The notes beneath the pieces were generated by a model that saw only the letters and a program-made list of their open reading frames with translations, searched no databases and was not told where the DNA came from. The translations under genes and the position numbers were made by a program. Below are positions 37,746 to 48,726 of a stretch of DNA of 64,000 nucleotides, one piece after another; the first letter of the stretch is position 1; each line of letters opens with the position of its first letter. This DNA comes from Warburgia ugandensis (taxonomy: Eukaryota > Streptophyta > Magnoliopsida > Canellales > Canellaceae), in contig CP141135.1 of the NCBI GenBank assembly GCA_035236585.1, forward strand, positions 2,452,001-2,516,000. The letters run 5' to 3'.

Positions 37746-38983
37746 ATCAATAATTTTTAGCTAGAGACCTCAATTTAAATTGTTTATTAACTTTATACAT
37801 TTAAACAGCAACAACATGTGCCATTGAGGTCACCCATCGTTGCATCATCACCTATTGTTGCACTAGTGGAACATGTACTTGTATATATGTTTAATTTTTT
37901 TCATCATAAATTAGGTACTCTTCATTGATTAATATTATTTAGATATATATATTTTTTACATCTTTTAGAACAGTCATAGAAGGATCGTGTGAAATTCCCT
38001 CATAACATGCCTCTATCTCTAAGGTTAATCTATAGTCTCATCGACAAAGATAGGGCAATCAACCCCATACGAATCAAGGAGGAAGTGGTTGCCAATGACG
38101 TTGTTGAAGTGCCACTTATGGAAGAGTACTTATTACAAGTTTGCCTATGGGATCAACTCGAGCACTTTGACATTATCTCCCACATTGGGTATATGCACAT
38201 ATTTGCTTATAAAACATTTGATATTATATGTTATATTTTAATAATATATGTAATAATTATTTCTTTTATGCAGCATCTTGAATGATGCAATTAGCCTTTT
38301 TGAGGTTGATGGTACACTTTACCAATTCTTTGACCCTATCATCATTTATGGAGTGGTGGATGAGATTTTACATGGCTTTTTTCTGTGCTCTAAGGGACAA
38401 GGCTTAATGTAGTGACCCAGGTTTTTATAATACATTTTTGTAATTCTTTTTGAAATGTCGAGCCCTTAGTTTGCAAAAATATTTAGAAAACAAACAGCAA
38501 AAAATATTTTTCATAAAAGACCCTTTTTGAAAACCCCGAGTGTCATTTTACTTTTCTCAAAAGGGATTATTGGTGAAATGAAAGCTACATTTCTACCTAA
38601 AATTTGGGAGAGTTTTCTCTGTTTTTCAAACATTAGACATTTAACGCATGTCATTATGAAGTACCTGATAAATACGATTTTCATACATAAAAGAAATAAG
38701 GGAGACTCCATCTCCATTCTATCATATTTACATACATGACTTCATGTGTTATAAATCAAAATTTAGCCAAATCAAAGGAAAAATCAAGATAGGATCAATC
38801 CAATCATAGCCACACCATTACCACTTTAATCCACATGTCCATAGAGTAAAGTCGTATCAATTCAAAGTATTACTTCAATAAATCATTAACCACATCGTAA
38901 ACCTGCTTGTTATACCTGATTAGTCATCTTAAGCTCTCTAGCACAATCTTTTGCTTTCTTTCCCATGTTCTAATCCTTCAAAC

Positions 38984-39016
38984 CTAAGACATTGTAAACA
39001 ATTTACAATGTCTTAG
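38984..39016 (+). other. Conserved LTR stem-loop (family A)
   Basis: A perfect 15-bp stem, CTAAGACATTGTAAA / TTTACAATGTCTTAG, closed by loop CAA. Against families B and C, two stem pairs change on both sides (G-C to A-T and C-G to T-A). Confidence 0.92.
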
Positions 39017-39270
39017 CAAGCTTACACTTGTGCAGGTAGTTTCTCATCTATTTTACCAAAATTTTCATGCAATTCTACAGTAGCATTTTAAATCATTTTT
39101 CATGCAATTTCTAAAGAATATGATTAACAAATCAAAGATAAGAAACATGATTAAAATTATGAAGGAATAACATCACTTTCATTTCTTTAAAAAACACACA
39201 ACTGCGCATGATAGAAGGAATAACAGCACTTTCATTCTTCATATAAAAATATGCATCATAGTTATGAAGA

Positions 39271-39360
39271 TACATACATACATACATACATACATACATA
39301 CATACATACATACATACATACATACATACATACATACATACATACATACATACATACATA
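39271..39360. repeat. (TACA)n microsatellite
   Basis: About 22 tetranucleotide units. The counterpart at 52,376-52,441 is shorter. Gives false MYVCMYVC reading frames. Confidence 0.96.
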
Positions 39361-42300
39361 ATCACGCATACCGCACTTGCAAGGATAGCATTCCTTTAAA
39401 GCTGAAAGCAAGGTAACATGATGTAATGTAAATCTTATGATAATCAAGTAACCTCGAATAGAAAACATGATAAGCAAAAGATTTGATTAGGTAAAATCTT
39501 AATGGCAAATAGATGTTAAAACCACCTATCTCTTGTGAAGATTTTCCTTTTCCCTAAGCTTTCACAGTCCTCAATGGCCAATTTGACTGCACCTCTCTAC
39601 TAAGTGCCTAATTTTGATGTTTTTAGGATTAGTTCTCATTTTCACACAATTGAAATATATGCATATAACCTAAGGTTTCATTCATTTCAAGGTTTAATGG
39701 TCCAGATCAACTCAAGATCATGAAACCCTTAGGTTTGAGATCCGTCGTTGATCCTAGGCTACAAGTTTGAATCATTTACGAATGACTTATCGTCATATTC
39801 AATTTCATTCTAATGATCATCATAGTTATAAGTCGTTGCCTATATAGACTACCACTTACAACATTCAACCTATGCTTTTGTTGATGTCCAAGTTTTACCA
39901 CCAAATCAATTCATCATCAACCCGATCTGGTTTGTTAAATTTTCTATTACAAACTAGATCTTCACATACTAATCTAATTTTATGTGGTTAATCATTAATC
40001 AAACATAGGGAACAGTATCAGATTATTCTCTGATCTACTGTTCACCCTCTCCACCTGAAATCTAAGGTCGAGGGTGAGTGTTTCATCAATTTAAATGGTC
40101 GGATCAGCCTTTTAGAGATGACCTGACAGCTAACATTAATTGAAAGTGGTCAGATATATCTTTTGCAGATGATCCAATAGTTTGAATGCATTAGATTTGG
40201 CTTTTCAGGGTTGTATGTGCATGATATAAGCTCTGACCAATCTTGGATCATCCGAATTTACAAATTTTGTAAGTTTATTGTTCAACATTTGAAATCTACA
40301 ATAGATTAGGGTTCAGATCTACATTATCTAGCATCATATGCACGATCTAGCTTACTGTCAACCTTTATCCAATAATCATGGACATGGTCGATGGCTAGAT
40401 CATCCATGGACAGGGGTTTAGAGGTCGGATCATTCTTGTCCAAGCTTCAATCGAATGATCGAAACCTAAGACAGGTTGAATAGCACTCCTGCAGTGCTGT
40501 TCTTCAGTCCTAGATCAAGCAATCTTGGTCCAACGAAAATTTTAGAATCTACATACAAACTATACTAAAAACCTTATATTTATGCATTTCTGTTAAATCG
40601 GTGATTGAATCAAGGTAAAACATGGATTTCGGGTAGGAATCTTACTTCTAAATCACTTGTCACTTGATGTAGATGCTAATTTATGGCCAATCAATGTGTT
40701 CTCAGAGGGGTTTTACTTATTTTCCTATGCTGGATGAAATGATCGGCTCAGATCGTCAAGCTCCAATCGAATGATCGAAACCTAAGACAAGTTGAACAGC
40801 ACTCCTACAGTGCTGTTCTTCAGTCTTAGATCAAGCAATCTTGGTCCAACGAAAATTTTAGAATCTACATACAAACTATACTAAAAACCTTATATCTGTG
40901 CATTTCTGTTAAATTGGTGATTGAATCAAGGTAAAACATGGATTTCGGGTAGGAATCTTACTTCTAAATCACTTGTCACTTGATGTAGACCGCCGAAAAA
41001 AGGTGGATGGATGCTGATCTTCTCATCGCTGGTCGGTCATAGACAAATCGCATTTGTCTTCCCTTGTCTTGAGGCCAATTTATGGCCAATCAATGTATTC
41101 TCAGAGGGGCTTTACTTGTTTTCCTATGCTGGATGAAATGATCGGCTCAGATCGTCAATCCAAGCCGTCATCTTCTCTGGCAATGGCTTGGAAGTCCGGC
41201 ACCCAAAAAACCTTTGCTTCTTCCTGCTCATTGGCATGCCAGCCCCCTCCGGCGACTTGCTTTTCTCTCTCCCCTCTTTCTTCTCTTCTTCTTTCTCTTC
41301 TTCTTCTCCTTCCTCTTCCCTTTCTCTCTTCTTCCCTGGTTTCTCCCCCTCATCAGGTTCTTTCCCCTCTTTCCCAGTTTGTCTAGTTTGGGAAGAGCAG
41401 ACTCGACATTGTGTCAGGTTCCCTTAACTGAGGGGGGTTACAGTATCAAATCTGGCCCCCTTGGTTTAAGGCATTTTGTCTTCTTCTTTTTTTAATCTTA
41501 TTTTTACCAAAATGTCCTTCATATTCAAACATCCATATCTCCTTCATTTGAACTTCGATTTCTGCAAACTTGGTATCGTTTGAATCATATTTCTGAGTAC
41601 AATCAAATATGAAGGTATTAGGGTCTAATTTGATGTCTTTCAAAAGGTAAATTTCGTGAAATCTAAATATGAAGATTCTCCCATTTATGCTTATCAAAAT
41701 CAATTTGTAATCCTTTAAAAAGGAATTTAAAAATTAGGATCATTACACTTAATGATTTCTACAATAATGGGTAATTTTTTAGTTTTTAGTTTTCTTTTCA
41801 ACTTATTCTATACCTAAGGATTGTTAATTTTAATTACAATTCATAGGAATACTATATAGGAGTCATTAGATGTTACTCGTGTTGGATATGCATAGTGGGC
41901 ATATTTTCTTTTTTTATTCTTGTGGATCACACATTCGTCCCTCCCTCACAAAAATTATAAATAAGTAAGATTTTTTTTTTTCAAGTATTATGTGTATATA
42001 AATCATTTTTTTCCCATCTATAATCCATTTGAAATTTAAATTTGTAGAGAATGGTTAGAATGAGCTGATATGATCGAGAGTAGACAACCACTAAAACACA
42101 CTTAAAACATTGTCAAGGTATAGAAAGTAGTTCATTACTCTATTTTATAACTAATTAAACTTACACTATTACAAATAATATTTATGGATTCTTTTGTTGT
42201 CCTTGTTGTACAATGCCCTAAACAATAGTCTGATTAGTAGTACAAGTACTACATGATGAGATACATGATGAACTCCCAATTAAAAAAGGTGATACACTTT

Positions 42301-43065
42301 TACTTTTCATAATCTTATATTTTTCATAGATTTTCATGTATCCATTTTAAAGAATGTGACCTAAATTATTATAAGCTATTGTGCTTCTTTTAGAGTGGGC
42401 AAACAAGAGGAGTTACTTCAAAGTAAACCTTAACAAAATACAAAGAAAATGAGCTAAGTATGTTTCAATTAAAATACTTGGTGTAGCTAAATGATTATAA
42501 AATACATAATAAAGTATTTTTTCACTCACTTGTATGTGTTCTTTTAATTATTATATATATATATATATATAAAGCTACAAATGAGTTGAAACTTAGAGTA
42601 TGGGATCGAGTTGTAGGTGAAGTGAATATGGGAGTTGGTTTTTAATATATTCATTGAATTATATAACTTTTATAGGATGATGAATGAAGATAATTTGTGT
42701 GGAGTATGGGAGTTGCAAGTAGAGTAGACTGGGGAGCTGGTTTTCAATATATTCATTGAATTATATAACTTCTATGAGATGATGAATGAGGATAACTTAT
42801 TGTGAATGTGAAAGTAAATGTGAATATGTATAGATATACAAATGAAGCGAATGTGGATATTGTATTGAATGTATGTGTTGTGGTTAATTTCCCATTTTAT
42901 GGTTTCGTAAGATAGATGTGGATGGATAATTAATGATGAATTTGTATGTTTTACACACAATGTGAAAGTGAAGGTATGCTTGTTTTTCATGTGTATAAAG
43001 GTTGTAAGATTATGAATAATATTGAATTGTATACATGTGGTAGTGATTGGAATGCACAAATGAGA

Positions 43066-43492
43066 GAGAATTTTTTTTTCTTCTTAAAGTTGTTTAACCC
43101 TAAACGACTTCAAAAGTATGGTACTTTTGAAGAAAATTTGAAGTCGTTTATAAATAAATGACTTTAAAAGTAGTCTATTTTTAAAGTCGTTTGGTCATTT
43201 AGGTCTAAACCACTTCAAAAGTTGGATACTTTTTGAAGTGGTTTCAAAGTTGTTTATGCATAAACGACTTCAAAAGTTTGATACTTTTGAAGTCATTTAG
43301 TTTTAAACAACTTCAAAAGCTCCATACTTTTAAAGTTATTTAGGTAAGCGACATCAAAAGTAATCGATTTTTAAAGTCATTTAAATGACTTTAAAAGTTA
43401 TCAACTTTTGAAGCCGGCTCAATAGAAGTCACTTTTTGGCCGACTTCTATTATCATTTTTTACTTACTTTAAAAGCATCATGTGTGGTAGTA
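43066..43492 (+). repeat. CACTA subterminal inverted-repeat array, copy 1
   Basis: Alternating ACTTTTGAAGTCGTTT and AAACGACTTCAAAAGT units with small spacers, including the palindrome GTTTATGCATAAAC near 43,252. It abuts the RNase H scrap of the CXE flank. Confidence 0.8.
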
Positions 43493-43496
43493 AATC

Positions 43497-44323
43497 TTGG
43501 GTTGGACTTTGATGCGCCATCAAAATAGAGTTGGATACTGCTTGGTGGTGGAGGCTACCACTTAACTAAAATGACAGGCTTGGATAGAAGCCTTAATTTC
43601 ATTGTTTAAGTGTACTCACATGTTCCTTGAGCACAAGATTTTTCCTACTGCAAAGATTAGCTAATTGGATATCCAAGGGTTAATCATATGTTCAATCATA
43701 ACACCTTTGCATGTATGTATGAACTCCTGCCTTGCATTCTGGTTTTCTTCTATGTGACATGCACAAGCTATTGGCCGAAAGAATGAAAGCCTAAACTGAA
43801 GGGTTGTTCCTAGGAACCACCGAGTACTTTATCAATGCTGGTTGAGAAATTTGAAACAGCAAATTATTTAATTGCAACAAGTAAAATACGCCGTCGAGAT
43901 GCAAAAGGCATTCATCTCGAAAACGTGGATGCAACAAAATTAGGCATCTAAACTAAAACATCAAGAATGATGATAGACAGCCACCCGGAGCACTATATTG
44001 AAAATAATAAGAGTTCGGCAAGAATACATGCATCCCTCTGAAGAAGTAGAATAACCCCTCGATCAATTCTTATTAAACATTGGCCGATCATCATGTTCAG
44101 CATACAAAATATTAGATAACACACCATAAATAAATTCATTCTAATGACAAATAGATATGCAAACACCATACACAACATTTCATTATAGTCACAGATAGAC
44201 TAACAAACAAGTGACAAGACAAAAATACGTAACTTAATCACTCCTGCAACGACCGGTTGGTCCAGTATTATTGGAAAAATCAACGGAAAGAGGGTGCATT
44301 ACTAATACATGGTCATAGGGATT
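43497..44323 (-). other. CXE 3' flank with RNase H scrap, unit 3
   Basis: In the direction of the CXE gene this is its downstream region. It holds the shared 3' flank, then the RNase H scrap at 43,500-43,600 (minus: PPPP, then FDGASKSNP). It is equivalent to 4790-6220, without the tandem doubling. Confidence 0.8.
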
Positions 44324-45322
44324 TCAATTCCCATACTTGAGCCTGTCTAATCGCTTGCGTATGAAATACACCATCTCGGTAAATACCTCCGAAGTTTCGG
44401 GCAAATCCGTATAACCGTAAAACCCATGAACCGCCCTCGGATACTCCACTCGGTAAGCATCTTTCCCGGATTTTATCAGCCAGGCGACGTACGTTCTCTG
44501 AAGGTCCTGAGTGGGATCGAACCCCCCAACAATCACCAACGTAGCAGGAAAGTCCAAACCCGAAATATCCACAGCATTCGGACCTGTTACATTTGCCACT
44601 TTGTTGTCCCGATTCGAACCCTCTGGCAGAAACAGGCTCCACATCTGGTCTGACTTACGTAAATTCAGTAGCGGCGCATTAATCAGCCGAAGTTGTGACG
44701 GAGTTCGTTCTTCACTGCCGTAAAATGGTTGAAGTTCCAGCAGGCCGATAACTCGTAGAGTTTGATACTCAGACTGTGTTTCGGAAATCCGTCTAGTCAC
44801 ATGGTGGGCGATATTGCCCCCGGCACTATCACCAAGAATGAAGCACCTAGACAAGTCAGCGTTTGGGGCTAACCCGTCGATGTTGGGGGAGTTATCGACA
44901 TACCTGATGGCATCCAGACCGTCTTCATATTGTGCTGGGCAGCGATACTTTGGCGCGAGACGATAATTTACGGAGACAACGACGGCGGGAGTTTGCAAGG
45001 ACATCCTTCGGCCGATGAGATCGTTGCCCCTGAAGTCTGGTGCCTCGTAGACAAATCCTCCTCCATGGAAGTAGATGATGACTGGAAGGCTTGCTTCTTT
45101 TTTGGTTTCTGTGGGAGTAAAGACGCGGAACCATAGGTTTCGAGATGGGTCAATTACGACATCCGCGGCTTCAACCCCCTCGATTGGTGTTGCATCAGGG
45201 GGTGTGTGGGTTGCCAACAAGTTATAGACGAAGCGGCTGAAGGCGTTGCTCGGGTTTGCTGTAAGAATGTCGGTAAAGAAGACGGTGATTCTGTCTCTCC
45301 ATGTAAGCGAAGGGGTTGCCAT
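44324..45322 (-). CDS. Probable carboxylesterase 18-like, intact copy 1
   Basis: Intronless 332-residue alpha/beta hydrolase of the plant CXE / hormone-sensitive-lipase group, closest in my reading to Arabidopsis CXE18 (shared LWFR-TPT, SVNYRLAP, LPEGSNRD and GPNAVDISGLDFP words). Oxyanion-hole motif HGGG at 86-89; nucleophile elbow GDSAG at 164-168 with Ser166; acid Asp269 in FDP; His299 in VHGFY. The triad is complete, so it should hydrolyse small esters in the cytosol; the substrate is unknown. Retaining His299 argues against a GID1-type gibberellin receptor. No signal peptide. Start at MATPSLTWRD, shared by all copies. An AT-rich TATA-like tract lies 168-198 bp upstream. Residues 93-100 (EAPDFRGN) differ strongly from all other copies. 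Confidence 0.95.
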   Translation of the reverse strand: MATPSLTWRDRITVFFTDILTANPSNAFSRFVYNLLATHTPPDATPIEGVEAADVVIDPSRNLWFRVFTPTETKKEASLPVIIYFHGGGFVYEAPDFRGNDLIGRRMSLQTPAVVVSVNYRLAPKYRCPAQYEDGLDAIRYVDNSPNIDGLAPNADLSRCFILGDSAGGNIAHHVTRRISETQSEYQTLRVIGLLELQPFYGSEERTPSQLRLINAPLLNLRKSDQMWSLFLPEGSNRDNKVANVTGPNAVDISGLDFPATLVIVGGFDPTQDLQRTYVAWLIKSGKDAYRVEYPRAVHGFYGYTDLPETSEVFTEMVYFIRKRLDRLKYGN

Positions 45323-45540
45323 CTCCTATGTCTTTCCCTTTTTGACGTGCCTGCTTCCTACGATGGACGAGTTTGTCTTGTCTTCCTGGACCGCCTCTTC
45401 TAGTAGAGAGAAACAAAGAGAAAACAAAAAGAGGAGCTAAAGTGAAATGTTAGGCAAAAGTCGCGTGAAATTGGTTATGTTCATTGGGTCATATATATAC
45501 ATATATATATATATATATATGCAGCTACCTCTTGCAATAA
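45323..45540 (-). promoter_or_regulatory. CXE copy 1 promoter and leader
   Basis: Upstream of the ATG there is a pyrimidine-rich block (on the minus strand tctttttgttttctctttg then tttctctctac), a ttagctcc box, aacatttcac and a TATA-like AT tract at 45,490-45,520. The same blocks precede the CXE start at 36,160-36,330. The tract is a candidate TATA region; the transcription start is not determinable. Confidence 0.5.
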
Positions 45541-45554
45541 ATTGCACTGGCAAA

Positions 45555-45606
45555 AGTGGTTCTGCAAGTAATTCCTTCAGTCACATCTGATGATGCAAGG
45601 AAGTTC
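45555..45606 (+). pseudogene. Truncated exon 2 of the unrecognised gene
   Basis: ttctgcaagtaattccttca followed by the VTSDDARKFF-coding words, then broken at 45,606. The rest of the exon was deleted relative to the copy at 58.2 kb. Confidence 0.65.
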
Positions 45607-46195
45607 TTCCAGAGGGCGTGGCGTACTTCAATACATGTTGCTTTGGAGAGGTTAATTTGAGCTCAAAGAACTCCATAAAAGAACAATAACAATTAATAGA
45701 TACTTGAGAAATTTTTTCCGAGTTATACATGTTTGATTGACTTACTAACATTACCAAGGATTATTAATAGCTTCTTCTTCTTAGTTTTTTAATCATGTTC
45801 AATTAATGCATGGCTCAATCTATCCCAAACGAGTAGGATCATGCAGAATTCTATGCACAAATGATGGTTCGTGGGGGTTGAGATTGGCGATTGAACCAGA
45901 TTCATAAATGGTACAGGACATCTTAAGCAATTCAAGGCTTGTCCTGAAGTTATTTGACTAAATCTTATGCTTTCTATCCATTTTTATACAATCCGGACTT
46001 GCTGCCCACGCTTTCCTTAAATTTTGTGGTATTTAGTTATTCAATTTAGGAAATTGATATGTTCACCTCTGTTCTTCCTTGACTGCCTCTTCTAGTAGAG
46101 AAATATAAAGAGTAAAATACGGGGGTCCACAAAAAGAGAAGGAGCTAAGGTGAACATGTTAGGCAAAAGTCATGTGGGTAAGACAAAGTGGAAAG
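45607..46195. other. Shared CXE upstream flank and second promoter-like block
   Basis: Matches 35,440-35,900 in reverse orientation and 58,400-58,998 directly. A CXE promoter-like block on the minus strand (tctagtagaga, ggagctaaggtg, catgttaggcaaaagtcatgtg) lies at 46,085-46,180, next to the fold-back CXE piece. No gene. Confidence 0.6.
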
Positions 46196-46690
46196 GGCAA
46201 TATTCCCCCTGAAACTATCACCAAGAATGAAGCACCTAGACAAGTCAGCGTTTGGGGCTAACCCGTCGATGTTGGGGGAGTTACCGACATACCTGATGGC
46301 ATCCAGACCGTCTTCATATTGTGCTGGGCAGCGATACTTTGGCGCGAGACTTCGACGGGTAAGCCCCAAACGCTGACTTGTCTAGTGATAGTGCCGGAGG
46401 GAATATCGCCCACCATGTGACTAGACGGATTTTCGAAACACAGTCCGAGTATCAGACTCTACGGGTTTGGACTTTCCCGCTACGCCGGTGGTCGTTGGGG
46501 GGTTTGATCCCATGCAGGACCAACAGACGTCGACTGGCTGATAAAATGCCGAAAAGAAGCGTACCAGGTGGAGTATCTGAGAGCGGTACATGGGTTTTAC
46601 ACTTTTATGGATTTGCCCGAGACATTGGAACTGTTTAGCGAGGTGGTGTATTTCATACGCAAGCGATTAGACAAGCTTAAGTTTAAGTAA
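46196..46690. pseudogene. Fold-back CXE pseudogene, copy 1
   Basis: 46,196-46,351 is CXE on the minus strand (about codons 170 back to 121). At 46,352 orientation flips, and 46,352-46,690 is CXE on the plus strand from about codon 149 to the stop. Codons about 192-254 are deleted and several short losses break the frame. The opposed arms share the stretch with gacaagtcagcgtttggggc, at 46,235-46,268 and 46,352-46,385, with about 83 bp between, and the pairing extends further with gaps. Duplicated at 58,999-59,493. Confidence 0.9.
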
Positions 46691-48553
46691 TGGGGATTGA
46701 AATCCGCATGCCATATATTGGTAGTGCACACTCTTTTTCGTCATTTTCTTCTATAATACTGGCCCAACTGCTAGTCGCACGTATGATCTGGTTAGTCATG
46801 TATTTTTATCTCGTCAATTGTTTGGTATTCTGTCTGTGACGATAATGAAATGTTACGTGTGGTGTTTGCATATCTATTTGTTAGTATAATATATTTATCT
46901 ATGGTGTGTTACGTAATATTCGGTATGCTGAACATAATGATCGGTCAGGTGTTAAATAAAAATTGTTGGAGGGGTTCTACTTCTTCAGAGGGACATGGTG
47001 CGTGTATTCATGCTGGGACTCCTATTATTTTCAATATATTGTTCTTGGTCACGGTCTATCATCATTCTTGATGTTTTAATTCAGATGCCTAGTTTTGTTG
47101 CATCCACTTGTTCTAGATGAATGTTTTTGCATCTCTACGGCATATTTTACTTGTTACAATAAAATAATTTGCTGGTCCAAATTTCTCAACATCCATAAAG
47201 GAAGCCTTTATTGGAGGGTTCGGAGGAGCGGCCTTTAATTTAGGCTTTCGTTTTTTCGGCCAACAGCTTGCTCATGTCACTTAGAAGAAATAGGGCATGC
47301 AAGAAATAAGTTCATACTTGCATACAAAGGTATTATGATTGAACAGATGATTAACCATTAGATATCCAAAGCCAGTTTTGTAGCTAATCTTTGTGGCACA
47401 AAAAACCTTGCACACTTAGGAAACATGTGAATACACTTGAACAGTGGACCCAAGACTTCGTCATTAGATTACCCAAGCCTCTCATTTGAGTTAAGTGGTA
47501 ACCTCTACCACCAGGTATTGTCCAACTCTGTTTCGCGCGCATCAAGGTCAAACCCAGGTTTGGCGGGGTTTAGAGTGGTGATCCAAGACAGCATGGGATT
47601 TTCCATTGCTAGAAGGGTAAGCGTCATCTTAAGTAAAACAATTAACCAGGTAGAATGGAACGGCTATTGTCTGGTCTTTTGCTGGCTAATTGACTAAACT
47701 CAATAAAAGAAGGACAAATATAAATGACAAAATTGCCATATAGCAAAATAGTAGAGAGTTAAGTGTTAACTTGTATTGCTAATATATAATAGATTTTTAA
47801 TTGTTTATTTTTTAATAATTATATTATGCATCCCAAGAAAGAAATTCTCTAATTATATCTAGCACTGTCACTCACAAAGAAAATAAAGAAATTCACCAAC
47901 AAAATTATATAAATCTAGTAGTAGACTAGGGGTATCTCCCTTTCCACTTTGTCCTACTCACATGACTTTTGCCTAACATGTTCACCTTAGCTCCTTTTCT
48001 TTTTGTGGACCACCTTATTTTTCTCTTTATTTCTCTCTACTACAAGAGGCGGTCAAGGAAGATGAAGGGTGAATATATCAATTCCCCAAATTAAATGACT
48101 AAATAAAGGAAAGATTAGGCAACAAGGGCAAATTGCATCAAAATGGATAGAAAGCATAAGCTTTAGTCCAATTACTTCAGGACCAGCCTTGAATTCCTTA
48201 AGATGTCCTATGCCATGTTTGAATTTGGTTCAATCACCAATCTCAATCCCACACGAACCATCATTTGTGCATAGAATTCCGCATGTTCTTGCTCATTTGT
48301 GATAGATTGGAATATTAATTGAACATGATTGAAAAACTGGGAAGAAAAAGCTACTAATAATCCTTGGTAATGTTAACAAGTCAATCAAACACGTATAACT
48401 AGATAGGAAAGATTATATGAAGTATCTGTTACTTGTTAGTGTTCTTTTATCAATGTCTTTGAGCTCAAATTAACTTCTCCAAAGCAACATGTATTAAAGA
48501 ATGCTAGGCTCTCTTACTTAGTCTATGATAATCAATTTTCAACTTTAAGAGAA
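46691..48553 (+). other. CXE 3' flank, RNase H scrap and promoter-like block, unit 3b
   Basis: Follows the fold-back piece with the standard flank (tgtgacgataatgaaatgtt near 46,836), the degenerate RNase H scrap at 47,480-47,630 and a promoter-like block at 47,955-48,060. Nothing intact. Relative to 43,497-45,600 it lies in inverted orientation, so the centre near 46.2 kb is an inverted duplication. Confidence 0.7.
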
Positions 48554-48726
48554 CTAAGAGCACAATAGACTAGACAACCCTAGTTTGGTAAGTGGCTTGA
48601 GCAAATACATTGCTTCACCTGCAACTATGACAACAACAACCACCCCATGTTCCCATGATTCATGAAAGAACTTCCTTGCATCATCAGATGTGACTGAAGG
48701 AATTACTTGCGGAATGATTTTTGCCA
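48554..48726 (-). pseudogene. Exon 2 of the unrecognised gene, open, copy at 48.6 kb
   Basis: Acceptor TTTGTAG|T at 48,726 and TAG at 48,554-48,556. The 173-nt exon is open and three bases longer than the 35.9-kb copy, so the frame is kept. It reads VAKIIPQVIPSVTSDDARKF, then AGEAMYLLKPL. No exon 1 is found on its 5' side, where LINE sequence begins instead. Confidence 0.55.

Larger units (their letters stand above)
38408..41747 (+). mobile_element. Solo LTR, family A, copy 1 (3.3 kb)
   Basis: Begins TGTAGTGACCCAGG and ends GGATCATTACA. It is flanked by a perfect 5-bp duplication CTTAA (38,403-38,407 and 41,748-41,752). No coding region. It contains the long stem-loop at 38,984, a (TACA)n tract at 39,271-39,360, a private 316-bp tandem duplication (about 40,437-41,068), a pyrimidine tract and the 3' GC-rich box near 41,431. 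A deletion of about 620 bp near 39,150 distinguishes it from the copy at 50,892. Confidence 0.92.
37983..43492 (+). mobile_element. CACTA element remnant with Ulp1-like protease pieces, copy 1
   Basis: Exon-like ORF pieces at 37,989-38,165 and 38,275-38,405 (MPLSLRLIYSLIDKDRA, VEVPLMEEYLLQ, FEVDGTLYQFFDP) are separated by a gtatatg...tgcag intron-like gap. After the solo LTR at 38,408-41,747, a decayed C48/Ulp1 protease tail occurs near 42,190-42,300; in copy 2 it reads VVQCPRQQTD then YYVMRYMR, as in the QCPxQ-DCGYYVMRYM motif. The 3' end at 43,066-43,492 is a subterminal repeat array ending gtgtggtagt. Ulp1-like ORFs are common in plant CACTA elements. The 5' end is not located. Confidence 0.6.

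Noticed and set aside
39132-39477. MYVCMYVC repeat ORFs
   Set aside because: Translation of the (TACA)n microsatellite; same at 52,367-52,552.
44313-44642. 109-residue overlapping ORF inside CXE (and 57,041-57,370)
   Set aside because: Alternative frame of the intact CXE genes; the same length in both copies reflects their near identity only.
44324-45322. Gibberellin receptor GID1 (same fold family)
   Set aside because: GID1 lacks the catalytic His and has a characteristic N-terminal lid; here the full Ser-Asp-His triad is kept and the text matches CXE18-like esterases.
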